Assembly (NCBI RefSeq): GCF_030540825.1 | Contig: NZ_JAUOEO010000001.1 | Span: 345,001 to 409,000, forward strand | DNA length: 64,000 nt | Origin: Flavivirga spongiicola | GTDB taxonomy: Bacteria; Bacteroidota; Bacteroidia; Flavobacteriales; Flavobacteriaceae | Direction: 5' to 3' | Shown here: piece after piece, positions 43,214 through 52,993 of the stretch | How the letters are laid out: each line of letters opens with the position of its first letter | Numbering within the stretch: the stretch's first letter is position 1 | Made by a program: the position numbers and the translations under genes | Notes under the pieces: model-generated | Databases searched by the model: none | What the model saw: only the letters and a program-made list of their open reading frames with translations | What the model was told of the DNA's origin: nothing

Positions 43214-44257
43214 TTAGCCATTCACTCTTTCTAATGCTTTCTTTACTGCTGTTTCTACAAATTGTCCTTTCATTACTTTTTCTTGAACACTTAAAACATT
43301 ATTTTTCATTAATTTATAATCTTCTGGCGTTAAATTTTCTAAAACAGTATTCAAATCTTTTAAGTTTGAAATGCTTATTCCCAAATGATTATCAACTATA
43401 AAAGAAGCTATAGCTGCTTTATCCCAAACTATTACTGGAAGTCCGGACAAAAGATATAAGGATGTTTTATGAGGGTTATTGTATTTTAAATACGCTCCCA
43501 AATCTCCACTACAAGATTCTGTTGATATACCATCCCATACTAACCCGAAATCAGCTTCGATTTTATAGGCTATTTGATCTGATGGAAAGGCTCCTTGATA
43601 AAAAATAACAGATGATTCTTCGCTTACTTTTCGTTTATTAGCATCGAAACCAATACCATATAACTTTAAATTGTATTTACTATGTTCCAGTATATCAAAA
43701 TCAAAGATGTATGAATTTTTGCCTTCACCAAATCCCCCAGCATAAGCAATTCTATATGTGTCACTTTTATTAACATCTTTATTTTGAAGTGGCTTTTCTT
43801 CAGAAACATAGTCAAAGATCCCCAATACCACAATAGGTATAGTCGTATTTTGTTCCAAAAACCATGCTTTCATAGCTTCGTTATGCACAATAATAACATC
43901 AGAGCATACAATTTTTGATAATTCGGCTTTTATATCCTTAATTCTTCCCTTTAAACATCTTACATCATGAACTATTGTTATTATTTTACAACGTTTTAAT
44001 TTTGCAAAAAACAGAATCAGTTTTCTAAACTTATTATTAGGGTATTGTGTACATAAAACAGATTTAAATGGCAGTCTTAACAAAGCCATCGAAATCCCAA
44101 AAAAATTCTTAATGGTACCTATTGCAGAGCTTGGTATAGATGATTGTTTAAATCCAAGATTTTTAAACCCTAATGCTTCTAACGAAAATTCACAATCTGT
44201 TTTTGCTTTTCCCGCAGCATTGAATAGCGATTTATAGTTTCTGGAAATGTAATACAT
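43214..44257 (-). CDS. Glycosyltransferase, probable galactofuranosyltransferase (WbbI-like)
   Basis: The 347-residue GT-B-type protein has features of galactofuranosyltransferases: MYYISRNYKSLFNAAGKAKT at the start, and YLKYNNPHKTSLYLLSGLPV with VIVWDKAAIASFI in the C-terminal donor domain. The divergent neighbour encodes UDP-galactopyranose mutase, the enzyme that makes the UDP-galactofuranose donor. That strongly supports the assignment. It converges with the GT9 gene. Confidence 0.8.
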   Translation of the reverse strand: MYYISRNYKSLFNAAGKAKTDCEFSLEALGFKNLGFKQSSIPSSAIGTIKNFFGISMALLRLPFKSVLCTQYPNNKFRKLILFFAKLKRCKIITIVHDVRCLKGRIKDIKAELSKIVCSDVIIVHNEAMKAWFLEQNTTIPIVVLGIFDYVSEEKPLQNKDVNKSDTYRIAYAGGFGEGKNSYIFDFDILEHSKYNLKLYGIGFDANKRKVSEESSVIFYQGAFPSDQIAYKIEADFGLVWDGISTESCSGDLGAYLKYNNPHKTSLYLLSGLPVIVWDKAAIASFIVDNHLGISISNLKDLNTVLENLTPEDYKLMKNNVLSVQEKVMKGQFVETAVKKALERVNG

Positions 44258-44325
44258 TATATTGAAAAGTTTTTTTGTAGATAATTTATATCCTAGTTTT
44301 GCTAAAAAATTTTAAAAGTATACAA

Positions 44326-45423
44326 ATGTATGATTATTTAATTGTTGGTGCCGGATTATTTGGGTGTGTATTTGCACATGAAGCGACTAAAAAAGGAAAA
44401 AAATGTTTAGTTATAGATAAAAGGGATCATGTAGGTGGTAATGTATACTGTGAAAATGTAGACGGCATTAATGTACACAAATATGGTGCTCATATATTTC
44501 ACACCAATGATAAGGCTATTTGGGACTATGTAAATCAATTTGCAGCGTTTAATAACTATGTAAATTCACCTGTTTCTATATCTAAAGGGAAACTCTATAA
44601 TTTACCCTTTAATATGAATACTTTTTATCAATTATGGGGAACGAAAACACCTGAGGAAGCCAAAACAATTATAGAAAGTCAAATTAAAGAGTTTGGTTCT
44701 AAAAATCCTGAAAATTTAGAAGAACAAGCATTATCCTTAATTGGAAAGGATGTTTATGAAACACTTATAAAAGAATACACTGAAAAGCAATGGGGTAAAA
44801 AAGCCACCGAGTTACCTGCTTTTATCATTAAACGCTTACCTGTACGTTATACCTTTAATAATAATTATTTTAATGATGCTTATCAAGGCATTCCTATTGG
44901 TGGTTATAATAAAATAATTGACGGTCTATTAAAAGGTATTGATATAAAGACCAACGTCGATTTTTTTAAAGATAAAGATGAATTGAGTAGTATGGCTAAA
45001 AAAATAGTGTTTACTGGGAAAATAGACGAATTCTATAATTATAAATATGGAAACTTAGAATATCGTTCGTTACGATTTGAAAATACGAAATTAAATACTG
45101 AAAACCTTCAAGGAAATGCTGTTGTAAATTATAATGACTCTAAGGTTCCTTATACACGAATTATAGAGCATAAACACTTTGAATTTGGCAAGCAAAAGCA
45201 TACCGTGATAACTAAAGAATTCTCCGAACAATGGACTCCTGAGAAAGAAGCCTATTACCCTATTAATAATGATGAGAATCAAAAAAAATATCAGGCGTAC
45301 AAAGAACTTTCATTACAAGAGCCTCATGTTATATTTGGTGGAAGACTTGCAGAATACAAATATTACGACATGCATCAAATAATAGCTTCTGCTTTACAAA
45401 AAACCAAAAAAGAGTTTAACTAA
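44326..45423 (+). CDS. glf: UDP-galactopyranose mutase
   Basis: The 365-residue flavoprotein starts MYDYLIVGAGLFGCVFAHEA (ATG 44326; a TTG 27 bases upstream adds only non-homologous residues). It contains GGNVYCENVDGINVHKYGAH and a C-terminal FGGRLAEYKYYDMHQIIASA, all typical of Glf. It interconverts UDP-galactopyranose and UDP-galactofuranose using reduced FAD. It supplies the donor for the adjacent galactofuranosyltransferase-like protein. Confidence 0.95.
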   Translation: MYDYLIVGAGLFGCVFAHEATKKGKKCLVIDKRDHVGGNVYCENVDGINVHKYGAHIFHTNDKAIWDYVNQFAAFNNYVNSPVSISKGKLYNLPFNMNTFYQLWGTKTPEEAKTIIESQIKEFGSKNPENLEEQALSLIGKDVYETLIKEYTEKQWGKKATELPAFIIKRLPVRYTFNNNYFNDAYQGIPIGGYNKIIDGLLKGIDIKTNVDFFKDKDELSSMAKKIVFTGKIDEFYNYKYGNLEYRSLRFENTKLNTENLQGNAVVNYNDSKVPYTRIIEHKHFEFGKQKHTVITKEFSEQWTPEKEAYYPINNDENQKKYQAYKELSLQEPHVIFGGRLAEYKYYDMHQIIASALQKTKKEFN

Positions 45424-45461
45424 TACTATTTCTTGTTTAAAAATTATTTATAGCGTATCAA

Positions 45462-46217
45462 ATGATTAAATTATCCGGAGTCATAATTACATATAACGAA
45501 GAAGAGCATTTAGAAAAATGTTTAAAATCACTGGTGGGTGTTGTAGACGAAATTGTTGTTGTAGATTCTTTTTCTACCGACAAAACTCCTGAAATATGCG
45601 AGGCCTATAATGTGAAATTTATTCAGAATAAATTTGAAGGTTATATTGAACAAAAAAATTATGCCCTTTCTCATGCAAAATACGATTATATTTTATCGTT
45701 AGATGGGGATGAAGCATTATCGGATACACTAAAAAAATCTATTTTATATACAAAAGAGCATTGGAATTTTGATGGGTATTATTGTAACCGATTAAATAAT
45801 TACTGTGGACAATGGATTAAACATTCTGATTGGTATCCTGATAAAAAACTAAGATTGTTTAAAAAAGGAAATGGCGAATGGAAAGGTATAAACCCTCATG
45901 ACAGATATACATTAAAAGAAGGCCTCAAAGCCGGTAAGCTCAAGGGAGATTTATTGCACTGGATATACAGGGATTATAGAGAACATAATTTAAAGGTTGA
46001 AAACTTTTCAAGTATTGCTGCTCAAGCTTATTTCGATTTGGGAAAAAAATCTTCTCTTTGGAAAATACTATTTAACCCAACTTGGGCATTTTTTAAAGCT
46101 TACTTTTTAAGATTAGGCTTTTTAGATGGTTTAAATGGCTTTGTTATTTGTGTACAAACCTTTAATGTTACTTTTTTAAAGTATATTAAGCTTTATAGAC
46201 TTCATCAAAATAAGTAA
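45462..46217 (+). CDS. Glycosyltransferase family 2 (WaaE/KdtX-like)
   Basis: The 251-residue GT-A enzyme has the N-terminal motif LSGVIITYNEEEHLEKCLKS and the DXD-type motif LSLDGDEAL (about 86-94). YPDKKLRLFKKGNGEWKG is typical of WaaE/KdtX LPS-core glucosyltransferases. A C-terminal amphipathic region probably contacts the membrane. A decayed copy of the central and C-terminal part lies at 47261-47515. Confidence 0.88.
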   Translation: MIKLSGVIITYNEEEHLEKCLKSLVGVVDEIVVVDSFSTDKTPEICEAYNVKFIQNKFEGYIEQKNYALSHAKYDYILSLDGDEALSDTLKKSILYTKEHWNFDGYYCNRLNNYCGQWIKHSDWYPDKKLRLFKKGNGEWKGINPHDRYTLKEGLKAGKLKGDLLHWIYRDYREHNLKVENFSSIAAQAYFDLGKKSSLWKILFNPTWAFFKAYFLRLGFLDGLNGFVICVQTFNVTFLKYIKLYRLHQNK

Positions 46218-46256
46218 TCATTCTTATTTTCAAAATTTTAGTATTGAAATATATCA

Positions 46257-47108
46257 TCATGAAAAAACCTCACTTTCTTTAAAACGTATGTTTTCTTGTG
46301 CTTTTATTAAATATTTATCTATACCATTATCACACCATGATAATTTATTTTTTAATGCGCTTTCCTGAATAATATTATTAATGTTCAATTTTTCCTTTGA
46401 GCTTTCTTTATGCCAAATATGATAAATGATCGCCTTATACTTTAATCGTTTACCAAGTGTGCCATTATTTATCATCCTAATTACAAACTCAGAGTCCTCT
46501 CTCCCCCAACCGATCATATCTTCATTATAGCCATTCACTTTTAAAAAGTCCGTTTTCCAATATGATAGATTACAGCCTCTTAATTTTCTAGATAATTTAT
46601 TATTTCTTTTATAAAGAATCTCCCCTAAAGCAGGAAAATGGATATTTCTATTGCGTTTTTTTATCCCTTTTGCCAGATAAGAAAATGTAATGATCTTGTT
46701 TTTGAAAAAATCATTTAAAAATGGTTCCTGAATATTTACTCTAGACCCAAACAAATAAGTGTCTTTTTCTATAGATTTTAAATGATCTCCCACAAAGTTT
46801 TTATGAATAATACAATCGCCGTCTAACTGAATGATATAATCTGAATCTGTTTTAGAAATCGCCAGATTCAATATGGCAGACCTTCTAAAACCTTTATCTT
46901 CATGCCATATATGTTTTAATGGTACAGGAAAATTGCTTTGAAAACTTTCAATTAATTGTTTAGTTTCGTTGGTAGACCCATCATCAGCAATTATCACTTC
47001 AGTTGGAAGCATCACTTGATTTTTAACACTCTCTAAAACCAACTCTAAAGCATCAGGCCAATTATAGGTCGTTATAATTAAGGTGGATTTAATTTTATCT
47101 TTCTTCAA
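46257..47108 (-). CDS. Glycosyltransferase family 2 with GT7-like C-terminal motif
   Basis: The 283-residue GT-A protein has TLIITTYNWPDALELVLESV at the N-terminus and the DXD motif IIQLDGDCIIH (about 91-101). GWGREDSEFVIR (about 200-211) is the galactosyltransferase-type motif found in chondroitin-polymerase-like enzymes. It is a clear paralogue of the protein at 53748-54554. A 50-base repeat lies about 46 bases before its start and recurs before the SDR gene at 52831. Confidence 0.88.
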   Translation of the reverse strand: MKKDKIKSTLIITTYNWPDALELVLESVKNQVMLPTEVIIADDGSTNETKQLIESFQSNFPVPLKHIWHEDKGFRRSAILNLAISKTDSDYIIQLDGDCIIHKNFVGDHLKSIEKDTYLFGSRVNIQEPFLNDFFKNKIITFSYLAKGIKKRNRNIHFPALGEILYKRNNKLSRKLRGCNLSYWKTDFLKVNGYNEDMIGWGREDSEFVIRMINNGTLGKRLKYKAIIYHIWHKESSKEKLNINNIIQESALKNKLSWCDNGIDKYLIKAQENIRFKESEVFS

Positions 47109-47153
47109 AATTTTTAACGTTTAGTAATTAAAAAAAATACCTCTTTAAGTAAC

Positions 47154-47207
47154 TAAACAGTTATCTATAAAAACACCCTAAAAAAAAATTGAATATTTTT
47201 TGATTTT
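47154..47207 (-). repeat. Shared upstream element, copy 1
   Basis: TAAACAGTTATCTATAAAAA and CACCCTA, followed by an A/T tract (plus-strand reading), recur at 52862-52910. Both copies lie 31-46 bases upstream of leftward genes, so they may be a common promoter or leader element. Confidence 0.6.
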
Positions 47208-47260
47208 AACATATTCATAGTATTGGTTCGCGAAAACCCTTAACAATTCAGACATTAATA

Positions 47261-47515
47261 AATGCTTATTGCAGACACACTATATTATATTCTGACTGGT
47301 ATTCTTATAATAATTAAGGTTGTTAAAAAGGGAAATAGTTCTTGGAAAGAAATAAACTCTCTTGATAGAAATACATCAAGAAAAACGTTAAAAAACAAAT
47401 AAACATAAAGACGATTTATTGCTTTTGGTATAGGCATGCAATGAACCAGATTTAAAAGGTTGAAAACTCTTGGAGTATTCCAGCTAAAACTTATAAAAAA
47501 GCCTACTATTTGTAA
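47261..47515 (+). pseudogene. Decayed WaaE-like glycosyltransferase fragment
   Basis: The sequence follows the intact GT2 gene from about 45776 to 46030 (TTCTGACTGGTATTC against TTCTGATTGGTATCC; TTTAAAAGGTTGAAAACTCT against TTTAAAGGTTGAAAACTTTT). It carries stops, frame changes and deletions. It lacks both the N-terminal catalytic half and the last part. Confidence 0.75.
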
Positions 47516-47550
47516 AAATCATATGGTGTCATTTCAAATGAGAAATAGTA

Positions 47551-47683
47551 TTAATTTTCAAAAACATCATACCCATCCAAGCTAAGTTTCTCTTGAGACA
47601 CTAAGAATACATTATCAATCATCGTACACACATTTAAAGATGCTATACGCTTCCATTTTAAGTCATTTTGTTTATAAATATTA
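47551..47683 (-). pseudogene. 3' fragment of an FkbM-family methyltransferase gene
   Basis: Read leftward it encodes LKWKRIASLN, then DNVFLVSQEKLSLDGYDVFE and a stop. The intact FkbM gene at 54575-55507 ends TKWSRIESLN, then DNVFLIPVEKLELEAYHIFK. Only the last 40 or so codons remain. This shows that a second FkbM gene once stood here. Confidence 0.8.
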
Positions 47684-47685
47684 AT

Positions 47686-49098
47686 TTACTTTTTCTCTAA
47701 AAGAAGGACGCTCTTTCGCTTTACACCATCTATTACGGTGAACTCACTCTTTTTTATGTATGAATCAAATATTTTTTGTTCAAAAAATTTTGGTTCAATT
47801 AAAATACAATCTCCTTCTGAAAGTTTTCTAGAAATATCATTTAATGTCAATTCACTTGGGAATTTGTAACCCAAAGCAGCGTAATTTGGGGAGTTGTATT
47901 TACATAAAAAATAATACGCAGGAGATATACCATGTAAATAAACATTCTTACTACTAATATTAGATTTTAGGATTGGTATATTGGTTAACTGTTCATTATA
48001 ATGTTCCTTTTTTTCTACAAATTTGTTTTTCAATTTAAGAGAAGCACCTACTAAGAACACGGTGCTTGAAAATAATAATATTATGTATTTCTTTTCAATT
48101 AAACCCTTAGAAAATGTCACTATGGAAATTATTACATATGGTATTATTAGTTGGAAATAGTGTGAATAGTAAGCAAAGTATAAAGTGCAAAATGCCCCTA
48201 GTAAAAGTAACAAAGCAAACCAACTATTATTACTTATTGATTTTATTTTTGTGCCAAAAAATAAAATCACAACCACTATAATAAATGGAAAATCTATAAC
48301 GAACTGTCCAACCTTCTTAAATACTCCAATTACAGAATAATCTATACCTGTTACTATTTCATTACCTTTTAAAGCTTGGATTCCGAAAAGTTTTAATAAA
48401 AAAACCTTTACCGGAATATTTTCATACGTATAAAAATAACTCACTAAAATTAATATTGGAACAAAAAACCCGAGTATTAAAAAAGAAAAATTAAAAGCAG
48501 ATAGTTTAATGTTTTTTGATTCTTTATATATCCAAAACATTAAAGCTGGCATAATAAAAAGACCATATTGTTTAGCATAAAATGCTAAAAAAGTAAACAC
48601 GCCAACCAAAAACAAAGTTCCTTTTTTTAACTTCCATTTTAACAATAACCAAATAGCTATCAACTGGAATAACAAAACATAAGGCTCCAATAAAATATGA
48701 AACCCTTCAAAAACAAAATTTGCGGTTATTAATAAAATGGTTAAAAAAAAACATTCTTCGTTATTACTATTATAAAACTTTAGTATTTGAAAAAACAAGA
48801 TGCCTATTAAAGGAAAAATAGCAAAAGCATAAGTGAATAAAAATGTTAATCCAATATCATTATTAAAATAAAATGGCACCGAAAGTATATACATAACCAA
48901 AGGCGAGTAACTGCAATTTAATTCTTTAAAAAAAGAAAGCCCATGTGCCAAATCGTAAGCTATTTTTAAATAGTATCCAGAATCATTTGTAGTTGATGGG
49001 TACAAATAAACAATGAGAAGATATCCCCCCATTATTATTATAAAAGAAAATAATAGGCTATAATAAATAGTCTTTTTATTAAATAGGTAGTCTTTCAT
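47686..49098 (-). CDS. Polytopic membrane glycosyltransferase-like protein (GT39/ArnT type)
   Basis: The 470-residue protein has about 10-11 membrane segments and a periplasmic C-terminal domain. An early YPSTTNDSGYYLKIAYDLAH loop carries the conserved acidic residue of GT-C enzymes. Such enzymes move sugars from polyprenyl phosphate to a periplasmic acceptor. The GtrB-like GT2 two genes upstream would make the lipid-linked donor. It overlaps the methyltransferase gene by 4 bases. Confidence 0.75.
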   Translation of the reverse strand: MKDYLFNKKTIYYSLLFSFIIIMGGYLLIVYLYPSTTNDSGYYLKIAYDLAHGLSFFKELNCSYSPLVMYILSVPFYFNNDIGLTFLFTYAFAIFPLIGILFFQILKFYNSNNEECFFLTILLITANFVFEGFHILLEPYVLLFQLIAIWLLLKWKLKKGTLFLVGVFTFLAFYAKQYGLFIMPALMFWIYKESKNIKLSAFNFSFLILGFFVPILILVSYFYTYENIPVKVFLLKLFGIQALKGNEIVTGIDYSVIGVFKKVGQFVIDFPFIIVVVILFFGTKIKSISNNSWFALLLLLGAFCTLYFAYYSHYFQLIIPYVIISIVTFSKGLIEKKYIILLFSSTVFLVGASLKLKNKFVEKKEHYNEQLTNIPILKSNISSKNVYLHGISPAYYFLCKYNSPNYAALGYKFPSELTLNDISRKLSEGDCILIEPKFFEQKIFDSYIKKSEFTVIDGVKRKSVLLLEKK

Positions 49099-49832
49099 AA
49101 TGACTCTTTTTTAGCAATTATAAACAATGAACTACCAAAGGGTATACTTCCCGTTTTCAATATGAAACTATTTTCTATTTTTCCTAAAAAGTAAAAAATA
49201 GCATTAATCCATTTGGGGGTCTCTTGCACATCTGATGCTATTTTTTTAGGTGGAAAAATCTTATGTATCAACTTTTGTAGAAGAATAATTAAAAACAAAA
49301 GTGGCATTCTATAGGTTGCTTTTTCAATACAAAACCCAACAGCTTCTAATTTCTTTACAAATGTTTTTTTTCTATAACGTCTTTTAGTATGCACAATAAC
49401 ATCATGTTCTCTTCTTAAAATATTAAATGCTGCTAAATTTAAAATTAAAGTTCCTCCAGTAGATAAACCATCGTAAAATTTTTGAAGTACTTTGTAATCA
49501 TCTTTTATTGCAGAATGATATAACACATCAATAGAGGTTATAACGTCGTATTTCTCTGTTGGTTCCCAATCATTCAAATCGTTTCTGGAAATATGCTTCA
49601 ATCCTCTTTTTTTAGAAAATATCACTGCATCTTCTGAATAATCAATACCGGATACTGTTCCATAATCACTTAATAACTCCATGAGTCTTCCAGTGCCACA
49701 ACCTGCATCAAAAATAGCTAGGTTTATGTCTTTTCTTTTTTTTATTGTGGCAATGATTAGATTATGTAATGTTTTATACCACCAAAAATTATTCTCTTGC
49801 TGATACATGTTTTTATACTCTTGCTTATTCAT
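49095..49832 (-). CDS. Class I SAM-dependent methyltransferase
   Basis: The 245-residue protein has the SAM motif IFDAGCGTGRLMELL (about 40-54) and DVITSIDVLYHS (motif II/III region). A hydrophobic stretch LLFLIILLQKLIHKIF follows near residue 180. It probably methylates a sugar or lipid-linked intermediate. It overlaps the GT39-like gene (ATGA) and starts 6 bases after the GtrB-like gene. Confidence 0.85.
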   Translation of the reverse strand: MNKQEYKNMYQQENNFWWYKTLHNLIIATIKKRKDINLAIFDAGCGTGRLMELLSDYGTVSGIDYSEDAVIFSKKRGLKHISRNDLNDWEPTEKYDVITSIDVLYHSAIKDDYKVLQKFYDGLSTGGTLILNLAAFNILRREHDVIVHTKRRYRKKTFVKKLEAVGFCIEKATYRMPLLFLIILLQKLIHKIFPPKKIASDVQETPKWINAIFYFLGKIENSFILKTGSIPFGSSLFIIAKKESL

Positions 49833-49838
49833 TGAATG

Positions 49839-50774
49839 TTATATTGTATACATTTTTCTTATCGAATATTGGGGCTTTTTATTTTGAGACATAAACATTC
49901 TTCCTAAATATTCTCCTATCATTCCTAAAGCCATTAATTGGATTCCAGAAAAAACTGAAACTAAAACAATTAAAGCCGCATAACCTGTAGGCAAATTGGG
50001 GTTATATAATTTTTCTATAATTGAAAACAGACCATATCCGAAACCAAATAGCGAAAAAGTAAAGCCAATTATCATTGAAAAACGAAGTGGTAAAATAGAA
50101 AAATTAGTAAACATGTTCATCCAAAGAGACACTAGCTTTTTTAGTGTATAATTAGAGGCGCCATTTGTTCTTTTATTATGTTTTACTTTAAGCTTTCCTA
50201 TATTATTAGTAGTTCTTAAAATTAATCCATCTATATATGGAAATGGTAAATTGTATTTAACAATCTCTTTAACTAAAAACTTATTAATAATCTTAAAACT
50301 AGATAAATAAAGATCTTTAGGTTTCTTAAGCAAAACAGTCGCCATTTTATCATTGAATCGACTTCCTAAATTCCTAAAAAAAGAATGTTCTTTTTTATCA
50401 TAATATGTGTAAACAACATCATTCTGTGATTGAATTGCGAATTCTATTAATTTAATAACCTCGCTTACCGGGTTTTGAAAATCATCGTCCATAATAACAG
50501 TAAAATCTCCTGTAATATTATTTAACCCAGCCATAACAGCATTATGCTCTCCTACATTTTTTGAAAGGCTTAAAAACTTAACGATGTTTTTATGTTTTTC
50601 AAAAATAGAGACACAAACAGCCTCTGAACTATCAGGAGAACAATCATTAACCAATACAATTTCTAAATGATATGATATTGATAAGGTATCTATAAGGTGT
50701 TCGACTAAGTTTGTTATAGATTTTTCTCCATTGTAAACTGGAATTACAATAGATATAGCTTCTTTATAACTCAT
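49839..50774 (-). CDS. GT2 polyprenyl-phosphate glycosyltransferase (GtrB/ArnC/DPM1-like)
   Basis: The 311-residue protein has [23 protein letters not shown]-type [10 protein letters not shown] (about 93-102), and two C-terminal membrane helices ([19 protein letters not shown] and [20 protein letters not shown]). This layout is that of enzymes making undecaprenyl- or dolichyl-phosphate sugars. It pairs logically with the downstream GT39-like transferase. It overlaps the aminotransferase gene by 11 bases. Confidence 0.9.
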   Translation of the reverse strand: MSYKEAISIVIPVYNGEKSITNLVEHLIDTLSISYHLEIVLVNDCSPDSSEAVCVSIFEKHKNIVKFLSLSKNVGEHNAVMAGLNNITGDFTVIMDDDFQNPVSEVIKLIEFAIQSQNDVVYTYYDKKEHSFFRNLGSRFNDKMATVLLKKPKDLYLSSFKIINKFLVKEIVKYNLPFPYIDGLILRTTNNIGKLKVKHNKRTNGASNYTLKKLVSLWMNMFTNFSILPLRFSMIIGFTFSLFGFGYGLFSIIEKLYNPNLPTGYAALIVLVSVFSGIQLMALGMIGEYLGRMFMSQNKKPQYSIRKMYTI

Positions 50775-51849
50775 ATTTATTTATTATTGTAACTATTTCT
50801 TGAAGGTTTTTTTCTGATAATTCTGGATATATAGGTAAGCTTAAAATATCACTTGAAAAGTTCTCTGAAACTTCTAATACCTCATCTTTCTGATATAAAA
50901 AAGCTTTTTGTTTATGAATAGGAATGGGGTAATGTATTAATGCAGCCACACCATTGTTATTTAAATATTTCAAAAAATGATCCCTATTTGCTACTTTAAT
51001 CACAAATAGATGATTGGCAGATTCGCCATATTCGTTTTCCTTTAAAAATGTAACGCCTTTAAGATGTTCTTTATAATAAGAAGCTATTTGAGCTCTTTTT
51101 TTATTCCAATGTTTTAAAAAAGGTAGTTTTACTCTTAAAATAGCTGCTTGAAGCTCATCCAGCCTACTATTTATACCATTAAAATCATGATAATACCTTT
51201 TAGTTTGGCCATAATTCCTTAGAGAAAGTAATTTATTATAAGTCTCTTCATTATTAGTTGTTATGGCTCCTGCATCACCGTGTGCTCCTAAATTTTTTGT
51301 TGGGTAAAAAGAAAAGGCTCCACAGTTTCCAATGGTTCCGCATTTTTTATTTTTGTATGTAGCTCCGGTTGCCTGTGCACAGTCTTCTATGACACATAGA
51401 TTATATTGTTTAGCAATTTTCATAATATAATCCATATCACAGGACTGCCCATATAGATGTACCGGAACTATTCCTTTTGTTTTTTCATTTATTTTTGAAG
51501 CTATTTTTGTGTAATCAATTAAACCATTTTCTTTAAAAACATCTACAACAATGGGCTTTGCTCCAGCTTGTACAATACCAGTAATGGTTGGAAATGCTGT
51601 GATATTGGTTGTTATTATTTCATCTCCGATTCCTATATTATTAGCCATTAAAGCAAGTGTAATAGCCTCGGTACCTGAAGCTACTCCAACGCAATGTTTA
51701 GCATTAAGATATTGCGCAAATTCTTTTTCAAAAGCGACTACTTCCTTTCCTAAAACATACCATCCGCTATCCATCACTCTGGTTATGGCTTCGTCTATAT
51801 TAGGTTTAAGGTCTTGATAATGTAATTTAAAATTGTTGAAGGGGATCAT
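50764..51849 (-). CDS. DegT/DnrJ/EryC1/StrS family sugar aminotransferase
   Basis: The 361-residue PLP enzyme has the Schiff-base Lys185 in [25 protein letters not shown] (57-64) and [11 protein letters not shown] (153-163). It aminates a keto nucleotide-sugar. A partner SDR gene lies 1 base upstream. The amino sugar is probably the one transferred by the GtrB/GT39-like pair (inference). No nucleotidyltransferase for this sugar is present in the window. Confidence 0.92.
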   Translation of the reverse strand: MIPFNNFKLHYQDLKPNIDEAITRVMDSGWYVLGKEVVAFEKEFAQYLNAKHCVGVASGTEAITLALMANNIGIGDEIITTNITAFPTITGIVQAGAKPIVVDVFKENGLIDYTKIASKINEKTKGIVPVHLYGQSCDMDYIMKIAKQYNLCVIEDCAQATGATYKNKKCGTIGNCGAFSFYPTKNLGAHGDAGAITTNNEETYNKLLSLRNYGQTKRYYHDFNGINSRLDELQAAILRVKLPFLKHWNKKRAQIASYYKEHLKGVTFLKENEYGESANHLFVIKVANRDHFLKYLNNNGVAALIHYPIPIHKQKAFLYQKDEVLEVSENFSSDILSLPIYPELSEKNLQEIVTIINKYEL

Positions 51850-51850
51850 A

Positions 51851-52831
51851 TTAAATATAGCTAGCTATGTTTTTTTTATAATAAGTTAAGGTCTCTTTAA
51901 TACCTTCTCGAAAAGGTGTTTTTGGATACCATCCTAAATCTTGATTAATTTTATTAAAATTGGCATAAAAGTCTCCTATATCGATACTTTTTCTTTCTTC
52001 AGGGAATGGAATCATATTATAAGTCCCTTTTTTATTTTCTTCAATTAATATCGATGCTGTTTCTTTGAGGTTTATAGGATTAGGTTCTCCTAAATTATAT
52101 ATATGTCCATTCGTTTTATCAGAAAGTGCGGATAAAATAAAAGCATCCACGACATCATCTACATAGTTATAATCTCTAACTTGTAATCCATCTCCAAAAA
52201 TCAAAAAAGGCTTTTCCTCAATAATATTTCTAACCCAAATTCCTAAAAAAGTTTGTCTGGCATCCTTAATTCTTAATCTAGGACCGTAAGTGTTGGTTAA
52301 TCTTAAAACACAGGTTTTAATCCCATAAATGTTATTATAAAGTAAATGATAGTTTTCACCGGACATTTTATTTATGCCATTAACATCAACAGGAATTATT
52401 GGATGGTTTTCATCAACAGGTAAATACTGTGGTTTCCCATATAATTGACGGGTACTTGCAAAAACAATTTTAATATTTTGATTGTTCTTTCTACAAGCTT
52501 CTAAAATTGACAGTTGGGATTTGGCATTTATTTCTAAATCCTGGAAAGGGTTAGTCATTGAATCAATATGACTTGTTTGTCCTGCCAGATTAAACAAAAA
52601 GTCTTGATCCTTTATTAAATATTTTATCGAAAATTCGTCTCTAACATCAGAAAAATTAATTTTAACTCTATCTTTTATAGACTCTATATTTTTTAAGTTC
52701 CCCCCATATTCTGGAATGACACTATCAATAATTGTAACATTTGCTCCTAATTCTACTAGCTTTATCGCCAAATTAGAACCAATAAATCCCAACCCTCCAG
52801 TAATTAGGACATTCTTATTTTTAAATTTCAT
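51851..52831 (-). CDS. NAD-dependent epimerase/dehydratase (extended SDR)
   Basis: The 326-residue protein has the Rossmann motif [13 protein letters not shown] (10-22), FASTRQLYG, and [13 protein letters not shown] in the C-terminal half. In the active-site segment [11 protein letters not shown] the usual Tyr of Y-x3-K is Asn, while the Lys is kept, so the reaction may differ from standard 4,6-dehydration or epimerisation. The gene starts the leftward run that continues with the aminotransferase. Confidence 0.88.
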   Translation of the reverse strand: MKFKNKNVLITGGLGFIGSNLAIKLVELGANVTIIDSVIPEYGGNLKNIESIKDRVKINFSDVRDEFSIKYLIKDQDFLFNLAGQTSHIDSMTNPFQDLEINAKSQLSILEACRKNNQNIKIVFASTRQLYGKPQYLPVDENHPIIPVDVNGINKMSGENYHLLYNNIYGIKTCVLRLTNTYGPRLRIKDARQTFLGIWVRNIIEEKPFLIFGDGLQVRDYNYVDDVVDAFILSALSDKTNGHIYNLGEPNPINLKETASILIEENKKGTYNMIPFPEERKSIDIGDFYANFNKINQDLGWYPKTPFREGIKETLTYYKKNIASYI

Positions 52832-52861
52832 TTATTAAAATAAATCACTGTTTAAATTATT

Positions 52862-52910
52862 TAAACAGTTATCTATAAAAATACCCTACTAAATTTTTGA
52901 TTTTTTTTTG
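52862..52910 (-). repeat. Shared upstream element, copy 2
   Basis: TAAACAGTTATCTATAAAAA and TACCCTA, followed by an A/T tract (plus-strand reading), match the element at 47154-47207. It is 31 bases before the SDR start. Confidence 0.6.
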
Positions 52911-52993
52911 AACTTAAAATAATCCAAGGCCTTTGGACATGAAAAAGAGTTAAGCCAACCCTTTATTTTAATGATTAATTTGGAAAATAATTA

